Shown here in pieces: positions 43,962 to 56,260 of a DNA stretch of 64,000 bases (position 1 is its first letter; each line of letters opens with the position of its first letter). Where the stretch lies: contig CAJNOJ010000098.1 in the NCBI GenBank assembly GCA_905250025.1, positions 27,123 to 91,122 on the forward strand, in the 5' to 3' direction. The position numbers were made by a program, and so were the translations under genes. The notes under the pieces are model-generated. The model saw only the letters and a program-made list of their open reading frames with translations, made no database searches and had not been told where the DNA came from. This stretch comes from Adineta ricciae. Lineage: Eukaryota > Rotifera > Eurotatoria > Adinetida > Adinetidae.

Positions 43962-46900
43962 TTGACGTATAATAGTTCTTTATTCAACAAAGACAAAGAA
44001 TATGAACGATAAATTAGTCATATGTTTGGTAAGTAGAATACACCACTGAGTTGCCAGTGAAAATATAAGCTTGTTATAGAGGACGCTAATAAAAATTTTT
44101 GACATAACGTAGAATGTCTTAACGTCCATGACTTGTTCTATGATTTATTCGTTCTGATATACTTTTCAAATCTGATCTTACTGACTCTAAATAGAATTTT
44201 ACAACTATAATTAACTAAAAGCAAAATATTCCGTATTTCCCAAGATTAAGAGTCATTGTTAAAGAAGATGTATTTATGAATGAAGAATAGGTCCTCATTC
44301 ACATTTTCTGTTCGATTAGAACGATCTAGGTTATAACGTTAATGTTGATGTACCAGTCACATATTGAATCGTTTCCTCCATAAAATTATTTAACAACAAA
44401 CATATTAACTTTTCATATTTACTTATTCAATGAATTTTACGTCTCTGGAAAGTTTTTTTGAGTATAACTGTTATTAAATGCATCCCGATGATAATGATAT
44501 ATGACAGTGCATTTTGATGCATCATTAAGGAGACTTTATCTTTCATTCTGATGGATTATTTAGTCTTTCAATGTAAAAAAAACAGTCTGGAATCCAGACT
44601 CTGGAGGTTATACATAATTAAAGCGTTATATTTTTTGTAAGATACATGACATGAAATCGTTAACATAAAATATGTATGAACTCAATGATAATGAAGAATC
44701 GATTTATTTTTGAGTAAACTATAGAATGAAAAATTTTATTGCGCATCTCGAAAATAAGCGCAGGAATTCCTTTTTTTATGAGTTAAAGTTTTGACGAAAT
44801 GAGCCATCGAAATTTTATTCTTATTCACAGTATAAAGGAGAAAACGATATATACAAAACTTGACAAGGTGAAACAACGAGTAGTCATCCTATTCCGCGAA
44901 AATACATATTTGGGCATGTCCATGTAAAGTGACACTTCGCTGATTAAGTTTTGAAAACTTGCTTTTCGATAACAGCGTTTCTAAACACTGTTTCAGATGT
45001 AGTTTTTAGCGCTGATTACGAATCTGACGTCTATTTTGTTCGTAGCCGACTTTTTTCTCTAAGAAAATATTTTTTCAGCTTTTTGAGAATCGTATTTTGG
45101 GTTGTCTCAGCAAAAAATTTTCTTAAAACATGTTCTTTTACATGTCATTCGATGCAAAATTTAATTCTCTACAAAATGACATATTAAGGTTTGGGTTTTG
45201 TAGCAAAAGGCGGTTCGTGAGCTCCTTACAAGTTCTCGACTTGTTGCTTCTAATATGAGCTTCTACATGAATATACTGATTGCATTTCCAGATATAAGTC
45301 ATCCCAGCACCGAGTAGACTTACACTTTAAAAAATCACTTCATTCTAAGCATCTTAAGGGTGTGAAAAATGATCAGCAAAAAACTGTGTCACAACGTTAC
45401 GTTTGTATGTCGTATTTTCTGTACGAAATAAAACAGTGAGAAGAAAATCTTTCTTAGCAACACAAAGTCCTTTGAAAGCTCTACAAAACACTGCTTTGTT
45501 ATATTTAATTTGAATAGTATCTTATGAAAGAGTTAACAACGAAAATGATGTACTGCAAGATCAGGGTCCTTTTATGTCACGCGACCCTAAAATAATCGCA
45601 GAAATACAAGAGCTCAACCAAAATCTTTGATTTTTTTATCATTGATAGACTTTAACGAGCTGCATTTACAAGTGTTTGAACGGGATCCGTAACTTTTATA
45701 GTCTTCGAAAAAATCGAAAAATACTTTGTCAAAATTTCACAACGTTACGTTTAGACAAGCCCTACATTGGTGAAATATTAGGCAAAGTTGCTTTGTCGCC
45801 TATTACGTTCCACCAGCTACTGCCAATAGAAGTACGTAAATTCTGTATGACATCGTTCGTACTACCGTTATACTTCACAAACGTATATCTAGATCATTGT
45901 ACCTTGTCAATGTTTTGGCCTTTTGATTTGCCCATATTCGAAGAAATTCCTCCATTCTTTGAATCATTTTTTGCAACAAAAATTAGAATTGGTCGTTATT
46001 TGAATATATATCATGTCACAAAAACATATCAATTTTAAAGCATCCAATAGATAACTAATATATTTCAAAAATGAATTTATAAAGAACACAACTAATAGAT
46101 TTTTCATGGAAATTAGTGATTTTTTAATCTGCAACTGATAGAAAATGAGTGCGTATTGTTAGGTAATATGGCAGAGATAAATCAACGCGATACTAAAAGC
46201 TGCTTATAACTCTAGTCAGCCGTTCCATCACCGATAGCTCAACTTTCTCGATTCTTATGATAAACGAATGTTTGTTTCTCTTGCCCACAGGCACAGTGAT
46301 CACTTTGACGAAACCTTGTATTATCATTACACATTCATACTACATGTTGAGTAAAGCTATTTCTATTCGATTAATATCAAGGAATATTTCCATAGTATAG
46401 TTGTGAACTTATGATACACCAGAAACGACTATTACATCAGTGTTCATCAAGGAGAAATCCGACGAGACACATTTTTAAATGATGAAATTTACTTTTGAGA
46501 AATATAACTATTACATCATGAGACTATGCATCAACACAAAATCTTTGTTAAAATTTTCCAACTGACAGAATCCTTGTTTATCCATCGTAAGTAAATGATT
46601 ATACCATTTAAAATACGTCCGTAGAACATATTTATATAACTTCGAGTGTTCTCTGATATAATGACGCAGTGCCATCGCGAATTGATTATGCTTTCGAGTT
46701 TTTGATCGTTAATTATTGCAATAGTCTACAGAGTGCTACTTGCCAAAAGAGGATAACAACTTAAATACTGTGCTATACTTTAAAGACATTTATATATATA
46801 TATATATATATTTAATAACTTATATCAAGAGATACTTCTAGTTACTAGTACCCAGGTTCAAGTGGATACATCGAAACTGATCGATTCCGTTGAATTTGGA

Positions 46901-48060
46901 TGAGTTCATAACCACAGCATTCCGCTTCGATTTCCGTCGGATAAGTGCCGATCGGTTCCCGTTAGTTCCGGCAGTCGAATCAATTAATCTAGGTATATCT
47001 GAAGACAATTCTTTTTATTGTTGAACATGCTTTTGTGAATGAATGAAATCAAGATAAAAAAAGAAAAAAAATTATACCTCTTCGATATTTGACTTTACAG
47101 ATATATTGCTTGGTATAGAGTCTGATATTCATCAATTTCTTTTACACTTAATTCTGCCATATTTTTTATAAAATGTTTATTTACATGACGCAGGTCGAAC
47201 GATCCGGCACGGAAACGGCCGGTTCCGCCCGAAAATGGTCAGTTTCCTCCGGGACTTGGTCGAAAATTCATGGAATCCTACTTCAGAAACCATCGTCCTG
47301 GAGAACAGCTCTCTATTTTGCTTATCCTTCATAAAAGAGAAAAGAACAAAAAGTATTAAAGTACTACTTCATTTTTCAAATATTTACAGCAAAAACAAAA
47401 GCTTTCAGCGCAATCCCTAACGGGATTAAAAATGTAAAACACGATCCAGCCAGACAAACTTTGAACACATAGAATGCTCAATTTATTTCCCAGTCTGCAT
47501 TCTCATTTATCTAAACTTAAGCTGTTGAAAGCAACATATCATTATCAATAGCGATGTCTGCTGCCTTTTAAGAAATTTTTGCTTCATCGGTCACAATATG
47601 TGATCCTTCTTATCGTGCTTCCATTAACCGATCTCGATCTGGAACGCGAACTACACGTGTCGATGTAATGAAGTTGAGAACGAACCTGTCTGTGAGACAA
47701 TGATACACAGTTCATCTGCCTTTTCCTCTATAAACCTCTATCTCTCCCTCCCCCTCTCTCTCTTTCTTCATTTTTTATGTGTCCACTTTTACAGATATCA
47801 ATGAATAACGGTATCGGCCTGTCGGTAACAGTCTGTGACATGATCTTTGGGCTTGTTTATAAGGGTATTTGACCGGATTTTGGGCCTGTCTGTGATAGGG
47901 TTTTCCCAGCGTCTGTAACGTCTGTGGAGGGGATCCAAATTTCTGCCCCTACACACTTCAACAGTCTCTTTCAGATAGTGTTTCACAAAAAACAGTATCA
48001 TTTTCTGTCAGTTCTCGTCGAGCTTGACATCTTTTCTATGCTCTGATACGCATACACATA
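43962..48060. other. Four-kilobase gene-poor region between the SDR gene and the right arm
   Basis: No gene with family resemblance is seen. A 120-codon plus-strand frame (45,676-46,038) lacks an ATG at its start. Low-complexity features include a (TA)n tract at 46,789-46,811 and a CT-rich tract at 47,735-47,771. GC-richer patches near 46,900-47,000, 47,190-47,270 and 47,800-47,950 carry repeated GTCTGTRA phrases and look like fragments of old mobile elements. Confidence 0.45.
46789..46811. repeat. (TA)n microsatellite
   Basis: About 11 TA units in an intergenic region. Confidence 0.85.
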
Positions 48061-48063
48061 TAA

Positions 48064-48550
48064 TTCTCTTTCTCGTAGAGAAGAGTCTTACAAGGATAAA
48101 TTGTCTACTTGCTTGTTTGTATGTCCGCAGGGTCAAAAAAACATCGAAAATCGATTTTTCGGGAAAGATATTTCCAGAGGTACTTCATTGCGGAGACTTC
48201 GAATCTGATGTTCGTTCTTCGAATTTTTTATAAAAAAATTTGTTTCTAAAAATTGACCAAAGGGTTTTTTGAGAGTTACAAAAAAAATTTGAAACAAAGG
48301 GTACCCATTCTCGGAAAAAAACATGTATAACCATATGATATCGGATATAGTCAAATGTATAAGTATGGTAAATGAAATATTCTCGTCAGTCTCTTGTGAT
48401 CTAATAGTTAATTATTGACCTTCATAAACGAACTCTGAAGTAACGTAGCTGTTGTCACATACACTCAATAATGCATTAAAACTATGACATCTGAAATCAA
48501 GATTTCTACGACAAAGAGCTGAGCGAGTCTAATGACGAGCGTTACCTGTT
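48064..48550 (+). repeat. Dispersed repeat copy B (inner end of the right arm)
   Basis: The counterpart of 12,366-12,852 and a relative of 54,606-55,332. It starts TCTCTTTCTCGTAGAGAAGA and ends near GAGCGTTACC. It lies in the same orientation as the copy at 54,606, so the right arm is bracketed by direct copies. Confidence 0.7.
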
Positions 48551-49941
48551 GTTATCAGCGGAACCAAATCGTGGAAAATAATTCTAGTAAGAGAGAATAT
48601 GAATGCGCATCAATTAAGCAATAAAATAGATTTTCAGACAAATTATATGAGCAATATGTATTTCAGTAAAAGAAAACCGATGCTGAATAACTAGAGCCAT
48701 GTAGTTCCATTCGTTTCATAATTTATTGCAGAAAGCACAGAGTAAAATCCTATGGAACGATACAACATATACCACGCGTATTACATAAAATACTATCCTC
48801 CACAGCCAAATAATAAATCGGGTACTATTTTTGCTCTTCGTTGTAAATGCTCGCATATGTATGACATGGTTATTGTATTGTAAGAAACTAATCGGTAGTT
48901 ATCTGTTAACAGAACTACGAGTGTTTTAAAGTAAGATATTACAGCGTTCTTGTAGATTTGATGATTGTCCTTAAAGCCATCTGTTTATGGGCATATCGAA
49001 AAGCGGCTTCGCTTTTCCAATAAGCTAAACGTCTTGTTTTCGAAGTTTTCCCACGTTTTCTTATTTACTAAAAAGCCATGGGGTAATTAATTCATCAAAA
49101 TGAATTCACAACCAATTGTTAGAGCACCTCAGTGAGGGAGTTGGCATTCTATTTATGTAAAAGATGCTGAGTGTTCTGGCTCACTCTTCAACACAAAAAA
49201 CAGATATATATGTTAGGAGTGGCAAGTTAACGTCACCCCTGCGGTAAATCGTAGCTCAATTTTATATTTTGTGGCTTCAAAAAGAAATAAAAGATCATGT
49301 GACTAGTTTTTCAGGTTGACAAACGATCATTTTTTCTTGTTTCTTTTATCTATCATCGAATAAAACTTAGGAATAACGAAACGAACACACTGAGAGAGCG
49401 AGATGCTGCATGAAGCTCTCAGCAAACTATATCGTGAAACTTTTTACAGTCATGTGTTTTTTTTACTGAAAAAAGTCAAATAGTGCAAATCAATCAGTGA
49501 AAACTGACTGGTTAGTATTTAGCGTTCTTGAAAACAAAATTTACATAATCAAAATAAATCTCTAATGTAAGCTGTAGAGTTTTTTATCTTCCACTATACT
49601 TTTTAGCTAAAAAGATTAATTTAGAGGTGTCCATTTCTTTTGAAGAAAATCGAATCGGCTTGCAAAAGAGTCAAAGGCATAAAAGATTTCCTACTTTTAA
49701 TTCTTAAAACTTCTATTTTAAATGTCAAAACAGAATTCAATGAGCATGTGTATTCTAACGCCATCTTTCTGCGCGCGTCAACAATTCGTAACTGTTGAAA
49801 TGATTACACGTCATTTGTTCTCGTCAAAAATATATATAAATACATCACCACCATGAGTTACTATTCATAACGAACAAAGTCAAACAGTTTTCATCGCTTC
49901 ACGTCTCTACGGTACGGTCTGCTGCACATTTGAAATACGAC
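48551..49941. other. Right-arm sequence upstream of the F-box gene
   Basis: Matches 10,957-12,365 in inverse orientation. It includes the shared TATATATAAATAC string at about 49,830-49,842, about 100 bp before the ATG, a promoter candidate conserved in both arms. No other gene is seen. Confidence 0.5.
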
Positions 49942-51987
49942 ATGCACACATTTTCCACATTACCCGTCGAACTTGTTTATCGAATTATGGATCATCAAAA
50001 TGAGCAGACGCTATTTTGTTCAATGCAAAATATTTCCCGACGGCTCAACAAGATCCTGAACACCTATGAGCGATATCGAGTAAGTTCACTTGCCACCTTA
50101 ACACTCTCGTCGGCTGTGCTACACATAAGCCTAATGATATTTCACGCCGTAAATTTCCTCATGGGAAGAGGTAGAGTAATCTCATAATCCATAAACAATT
50201 TGATCGAATAAGACAATCACAGTGCGAATTCATATAAAATCAAGCATTCCTCCACTATCTCGCCTTTCTGATATGTCTGTTGAACTATTGGATCCAGAAG
50301 TGCATCAACTATCACTTTTGATGACACTTTTCAAATGCAGCGAACTGACATTGACAATTTCTGGACCTACGCCTATATTCATTCTCATTATCATCCACAC
50401 CTAATCCAACTCCCACATATCACAAGAGTAGGATGTCAATTTCATTGGAGGGCGCCCTAAAAAGAGATATCTTGGTACAATCACTAACTATTAATAATTA
50501 TATCTTACTGTTTTCAATCGATCAGCTCACGGTAATCTCCTGTCCATTTTGCCAACACAGCACATCTTCTCTGAACGCAGTCTTTCCTGCGCCACAACTA
50601 ACATCATCATCCACACAAAAAAACTGATATCTAGATCCAACTCCTCTCTAAAAAATCGTCCCCAAACATGAGTATTTCATATCACTCATATACAATCAGA
50701 AATGTAATCAAAGGTTCTCTTTGCTACTTGTCCTTTTCATAATATATTGCTTTCATGTAGACACTCACCGCACTATATCTCGACGCTAACAGAACCGCTG
50801 CTGAAGGAGTACAACACCTTGCGGATGTGTTGCGAAAGAACACGGTAATATCGATTTCATTGCACGGAAGTTGAAGCACTCAGTCTCTCTCACACCTACA
50901 GACACTCATCATACTAACCCTCCGATATGACGGAATCGATGATAAAGGAGCACAACACCTTGCGGATGCGTTGCGAACGAACACGGTAATGCTGATCGCA
51001 TTTGACAGAAGGCGAAGTACTTAGTGTCTCTCACACCTACAGACACTCACCATACTAGATCTCGGCAGTAACGGAATCGGTGCTGAAGGAGCAGAACACA
51101 TTGCGGATGCGTTACGAACGAACGCGGTAATGCTGATCGCATTTGACAGAAGGCGAAGTACTTAGTGTCTCTCACACCTACAGACACTCACCGCACTAGA
51201 TCTCGGCAATAACGAAATCGATGATAAAGGAGCACAACACATTGCGGATGCGTTGCGAACGAACGCGGTAATATTGACCTGATTTCATGGAAGGTGAAGA
51301 ACTCAGTCTCTATCACACCTGCAGACACTCACCACACTAAACCTCTATCGGAACAAAATCGGTGCTGAAGGAGCACAACACCTTGCGGATGCGTTGCGAA
51401 CGAACACGGTAATATCGATCTCATTGCACGGAAGTTGAAGCACTCAGTCTCTCTCACACTTACAGACACTCACCAGACTAACCCTCCGATATGACGGAAT
51501 CGGTGATAAAGGAGCACAACACCTTGCGGATGCGTTGCGAACGAACACGGTAATATTGATCTCATTTCAGAGAAGATGAAGAACTCAGTCTCTCTCACGC
51601 CTGCAGACACTCACCGCACTAAACCTAAATGGTAACAGAATCGGTGATAAAGGAGCAGAACACATCGTGGATGCGTTGCGAACGAACACGGTAATATCGA
51701 TCTCATTTCGTGGAAGGTGATGTAGTCAGTCTCTCTCACACTTACAGACACTCACCTCACTGGAACTCGGCAATAACGAAATCAGTGCTGAAGGAGCACA
51801 ACTCATTGCGGACGCCTTGCGGAGAAATGTAGTAAGACTGATGCTTTGCTGGAACAAAATTTGGAATATCTCATTTATCTAATTCTTACAGCGCCAATAT
51901 GGTGTAGATCTTGCGCTGAATGGAATGGGAAAACAAGTGATAGTTGATCTGATGGCTTTTCTCGTAGAAACGATGTTTTTCGCTTGA
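49942..51987 (+). CDS. F-box / leucine-rich-repeat protein, right-arm copy
   Basis: Exon 1 (49,942-50,170) encodes the same F-box as the left copy; I see three substitutions in the 81 codons from ATG to the frame end (Asn/Thr, Asn/Ser, Ile/Met). A 52-bp intron leads into exon 2 at 50,223 (VRIHIKSSIPPLSRLS...). Eight LRR exons follow at 50,761, 50,902, 51,043, 51,184, 51,325, 51,466, 51,607 and 51,748, each 84 nt with 57-bp introns, giving an exact 141-bp period. A last exon at 51,892-51,987 ends ...VDLMAFLVETMFFA-stop. Each LRR is a 28-residue ribonuclease-inhibitor-type repeat, a curved binding surface that would select substrates for an SCF ubiquitin ligase. The segment 50,405-50,760 has stops in the expected frames; it may be intron or decay. 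Confidence 0.75.
50761..51831 (+). repeat. Tandem array of eight LRR exon-intron units (141 bp)
   Basis: Eight exons of 84 nt separated by seven introns of 57 bp. The introns are as similar between units as the exons (GTAATATYGATYTSATTT ... CACACYTRCAG), so whole exon-plus-intron units were duplicated. The left arm has six such units at 9,350-10,138. Confidence 0.93.
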
Positions 51988-53431
51988 GTACTTCGTGGAT
52001 ATCATTCGGTGTGTGATTTGGGTGACATTGAGAGAAAGTAAATGAATTAAAAATGAATTGTGTTGTGAGAAGTTGATGTGACCTGAACGAGAATGCTTTT
52101 TGTGGTGGGAAAATATGTGTGTAATAGTGGAAGTGAATGCTTTCGTTAGGAAGGTGTAGCAGAGGAGTGTTTGATGGAAGAGGTGCCATGGTAGGGTGCG
52201 TTTATGAGGGGTTCTCTTGGATTGAAATTTGTTTGTGAAAGTGTGTGATTGACAAGATAAGATTACTGCGGACTGCTCGAGTATATTGGAGATATCGCAG
52301 AATTGAACCGATAGGAGTACGGCAGGTATGCATTTTACATGTCAGTTCTGGTAAAGGCAAGGTGATCAGACTATGGTATATTGAATGAGAGTGGTGATTC
52401 ATTAGTGTCGAGCTTTTTTATGTTTGATTCTAGAGCCTAAATGTATTGGGAGCTTGATAATGAAGTGATATGTTTGTTTGTAATTTGTTTTTGGAGAGGA
52501 TAGTATGTATCCGTTATCTATGAATTCTGTGGTGCATTGGAAAGAAACAATGTAGTATAAAGTGACTAAAATGGCACAGTGAAGAGAGAATGGTCAAAAA
52601 GTAGCGCACCAAAACGCGCTGTTAGACTAATCATTTCCCTCGATCAGCGTAGTCCGAGAAGAAGCTATTTTGTCGATTATGATCAGCTCCATTCACTCTC
52701 AGTGTTGATCCACAGGAAAATATCAGGGAAGTATTTGTTGTAACATTTTATCGAGGAAAAAGCAGTGGAGCATACTCTCGAACTTGTTTGTATATTACTC
52801 TGATAACAGGGTTTTTCGTTTATGGCTTGCTTACATGTAAAATTTATACACTGCTTGAAACGATAGCAAATTGGAGGCCGTAAGAAAAGCGGAGGATAAC
52901 CAGCTTGACAAATTTTCTCAATCAGATTCGGACTGGTACATTTGGTGTCTAATGATAGGCAGCTATTGTACCCTTGCTCTAAGATCTATTTTTCGAATGA
53001 TGACAAAACTGAAATCAGTTAGCTATGCATTATTCAACATCATAGCCTGTGCGCTGAGATATGATATATTCGTAGCATCCCTTAACATTACACTGTAAGA
53101 GAACGTAGATTTCGTTTGATTTGAGTACCTGTCTTTGAGTTCTCTGCACGTATCGGTGATTGAAACCTCGCACGAAATGATGATCATTGAAGAGAAGTGG
53201 ATTTTGGCTATCAGAAGTCACTCCAAACTGATCTTGTGTCTGTAGTGTTGCTAGGTTTTGAGATGTATCTGAAATGGTATGTATATACACCGCCTTTTTG
53301 CAAAAGATTAACAGTACTTAGTCAAAGTACACTCATATAAATCGAATGGACTGAAAGTATGCAAAGTGTCATCATTTAAGTACAAATAATTTTACTCTTA
53401 ATCAAGATATTTGTACACATTTAGTCTCCGT
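51988..53431. other. Right-arm outer flank, no gene recognised
   Basis: Matches the left-arm outer flank. It contains the uninterrupted hAT target site shortly after the F-box/LRR stop. Small frames differ between arms and are not supported. Confidence 0.5.
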
Positions 53432-54605
53432 TCGTTTATCAATACGGCATCCTCGACGAATACAACCGTTTAGTAATAGTCTGTACGTGACGTAGATAAA
53501 AAGTAGATTTTGCAACAACCAGTGCTGGTATCCGCGAAGTCCGATATAATGCTATCGACAGAATTTGTATATACGGATATATAAAACAGTCAAAGAAACA
53601 AGATATGTGCATTTTGTTTTCAGTAAATAAAATCACGCCATGCAACATTGAAACTTTTTAGCTGAGTATACAGTCACTTTTTATTGTCATTGTTAAAATG
53701 AGGTAAATATGCTTAGATTAATTATGTTCTTTACTTTTCAGTAGTTCCAGAAGCGTCTCTTAACACACGAAAAAATACCCTCCCACGTTTGTTCCGAATA
53801 GAGCGTTCACGCTCCAGAGCATCATCTTCTGACGGTAAATCTTGTTGTATTTTCAGTTTGGATCTAATATTTCCAACAAAAGCGAAGACCCAGTTCAGGA
53901 TAACGAATACATGCACAGTGAAACTTATTTCAATATACATATGTAATTTATAAGTAATGCCCGCCCATTGAACTCTCTGATCTGATACTAAAATGGTAGA
54001 ACTATATCTTTCAGCATACTTGAAACACCATAGAGGCTTGTTTTACTTCATAAACGAAACCAATTGTCTCTTTGTAAAAAGCTGTTGTTGTCTAGCCTAT
54101 TATAATGATCTATCCACAATATCCGTCGTTTTTCTATTCCTACTCGAATTCAATGAATATGTTTAGCTTTATACCATGTTTAACACCAATGACATCCTAC
54201 TGTACGTCACATGATGTTCGTTTTTTCAGCATAGAATTGGGCAAGGAGTTTACGCATACTTATAATGGATCGAAAAGATTTCATTTCAAATAGACTATAT
54301 ATCGAATAAGATTGTAAAAAAGGGTGCACCAGAAGAAATCGACGTCGAGTTTGCGGTTCTCAACCTTAATTACGCTTTACGGGATGGTTGCTTAGAGTGA
54401 GTACATTCAATCGGATTCGATGGGAATTCTGCATGATCTGATAGCCGGATTACTCGTTTCAGTGGCCCAACCAGGGGAGGGACAAATGAGCAATTATCCA
54501 TTCCATTTTGAGTTTTGCCCACTCAAATTTTACTTCTTAAAATTGATATATTGATCTATGAGTTAGATAGCAGCTATATATTTTTCGTCTTGATTTTGAT
54601 ATTCG
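53432..54605. other. Interval outside the right arm
   Basis: A 69-codon minus-strand frame with ATG at 53,940 (MYIEISFTVHVFVILNWVFA...) has a hydrophobic N-terminal helix and then a charged tail. It could be an exon of a small membrane protein, but no partner exon or family is recognised. Nothing else is supported. Confidence 0.3.
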
Positions 54606-55332
54606 ATTTTCTCTTTCTCGTAGAGAAGAGTCTTAGAGACATAAATTGTTTGCTTGTATGTCCGCAGGGCCAAAGAAACATCGAACATCGATTTTTCCGA
54701 AAAGACATTTCCAGAGGTATTTCGGTGCGGAGACTTCGAATCTGATGTTAGTTTTTTCAAAATTAAAAAAAATTGTTCAAATCAAGGATACCGATTTTCA
54801 GAAAAACATTTATAACTTGTTTACAAGTTCGACCCTCTCCTGCTCAAGATGATGAACTTGACAAAAAGACAAAACGAGAATGTACCGCTTCCGCTTTTTG
54901 AACGTATATAAATCGATATGCTGTTAAGAGTTTAGTGTTATTACAAGCATATAAAATGTATATTCATTTTTCAAATTGTCTTAAAATAATTATTCGTATA
55001 TGTTCATTTTTTTACCTCTTTCTTTACATTTATCTTAATTATTGTAGTAATCGTTTCTTTTCTCTCATTGTAGCAGATATTTCCTATCGTGTTTTCTTAT
55101 TTTCTTTTTTCATATAATAACTCATAATCTACTTAATTGTATTGATACCTATTTAGAATATCTGGTTCTCAATTTGATATTTGGTATAAATATCTAATAC
55201 TGCTTTTGTGAAAATATCTAATCTATACTAAAAATAAATTAATATACACAATAATAGTTTTAAAGTGTAATCTCTGAAGGCACGATTTCTACGAGAAAGA
55301 GCTGAGCGAGTCGCTAGACGAGCGTTACTTGT
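54606..55332 (+). repeat. Dispersed repeat copy A
   Basis: Starts CTCTTTCTCGTAGAGAAGAG and ends ...CTACGAGAAAGAGCTGAGCG plus GAGCGTTACTTG. The first and last 14 bp are perfect inverted relatives (CTCTTTCTCGTAGA). Internal similarity to copies B and C covers the first about 200 bp and the end; the middle differs. No coding frame and no clear target duplication. Confidence 0.65.
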
Positions 55333-55959
55333 ATTTATATTCCAAAGGAAAGAGAGGCAGAGACATAGAGAAATGAACACTAACTGTCGTCAACATTTCC
55401 GTTCATAAATTGGTGTCTTCTATAAAAATCTATTGAGATACGTCAGGTAACATGTAAATAGGTTTTACTTTTGTTTCCACTACATGATAAAAAAATACCA
55501 TATCAAAGCATTTTCCAAGGTGTAATCGGTGTTTACTAAATCAGTAGACTACCATACAGTCAAAGATTCCACCTTTCCGTCTACGTGAATGATCGTCATA
55601 TCATTCAATGCTTTATGGCTTCCGTGTAGTTCTGTTTCTTTTCGTGATCGATCATAAAGTCATAAAAAATTTAATCGCGTTGATCAGACTTTACATCGAA
55701 TGCTTTACTAATGGTTGGTCATCATTGTTTTCGGAAAATGTTCTTTCAATGCAACGACTTCATCTACTGACCAATTATACTTCGCTGAATTGGAAGAATG
55801 CCGTATTTCGAATGCTCACCATAAACACTCTTTAACAGTATATCTTATCTTCTTCATATCTACTTTCAGAAGCCAGAATCTTTTTGATTTTTAAAAGAAT
55901 TTGTCTGTCAAAGCATTGGCTGTATTTTTCGACTGTTTTCAGTATTGTTGAATTGGAGA
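55333..55959. other. Interval without recognised gene
   Basis: Open stretches near 55,680-55,830 look weakly coding-like (TDQLYFAELEECRISNAHHK on the plus strand) but have stops nearby. They may belong to decayed genes. Confidence 0.3.
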
Positions 55960-56260
55960 GTAGAATCCAAGTGTTTGACTATTCCAGTGAAATATGGGAA
56001 TACATGCATTTAACAAACGGAGTTGACTACGTTTGCCTGGCATGATATTGTCGACTGGCACAGTGTATTTCTTCTTCAAATAGCCATTCAGTATTTGATT
56101 GTTTAGCTTTGTTTGATAGTGCATTGATCAAAGATCTTTCTGAGTTATCATATTCTTCTTGTGCTTTCACTTCTTTATGGTCATTAAATAGATTGTGTAA
56201 AAGATGCTATAAAAACAATTCCTCTTCTTTTTTGTTCATTAAGCGCCGACAATAAATACA
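55960..56260 (-). pseudogene. Decayed coding fragment, family unknown
   Basis: Reading the minus strand gives ECIYCRRLMNKKEEELFL, stop, HLLHNLFNDHKEVKAQEEYD, then SNKAKQSNTEWLFEEEIHCA. This is coding-like, charged sequence with a C-x2-C pair, broken by at least three stops. I cannot name the family. Confidence 0.4.

Larger units (their letters stand above)
48061..53431. repeat. Right arm of the large inverted repeat
   Basis: Inverse copy of 6,653-12,857. It begins at the dispersed repeat (TCTCGTAGAGAAGAGTCTTA) and ends at TTAGTCTCCGT, beyond which no similarity continues. It lacks the hAT-like insertion and shows the empty target site near 52,003-52,010. It has eight LRR exon units against six in the left arm. 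Minor indels are few. Confidence 0.95.

Noticed and set aside
45676-46038. 120-codon plus-strand frame in the gene-poor region
   Set aside because: It starts with TTG, has no family resemblance and no splice or promoter support; chance cannot be excluded.
6653-53431. The inverted arms as a bacterial-type composite transposon
   Set aside because: The arms carry a spliced F-box/LRR gene and no transposase, there is no flanking target duplication at 6,653 and 53,431, and the genes between are eukaryotic core genes.
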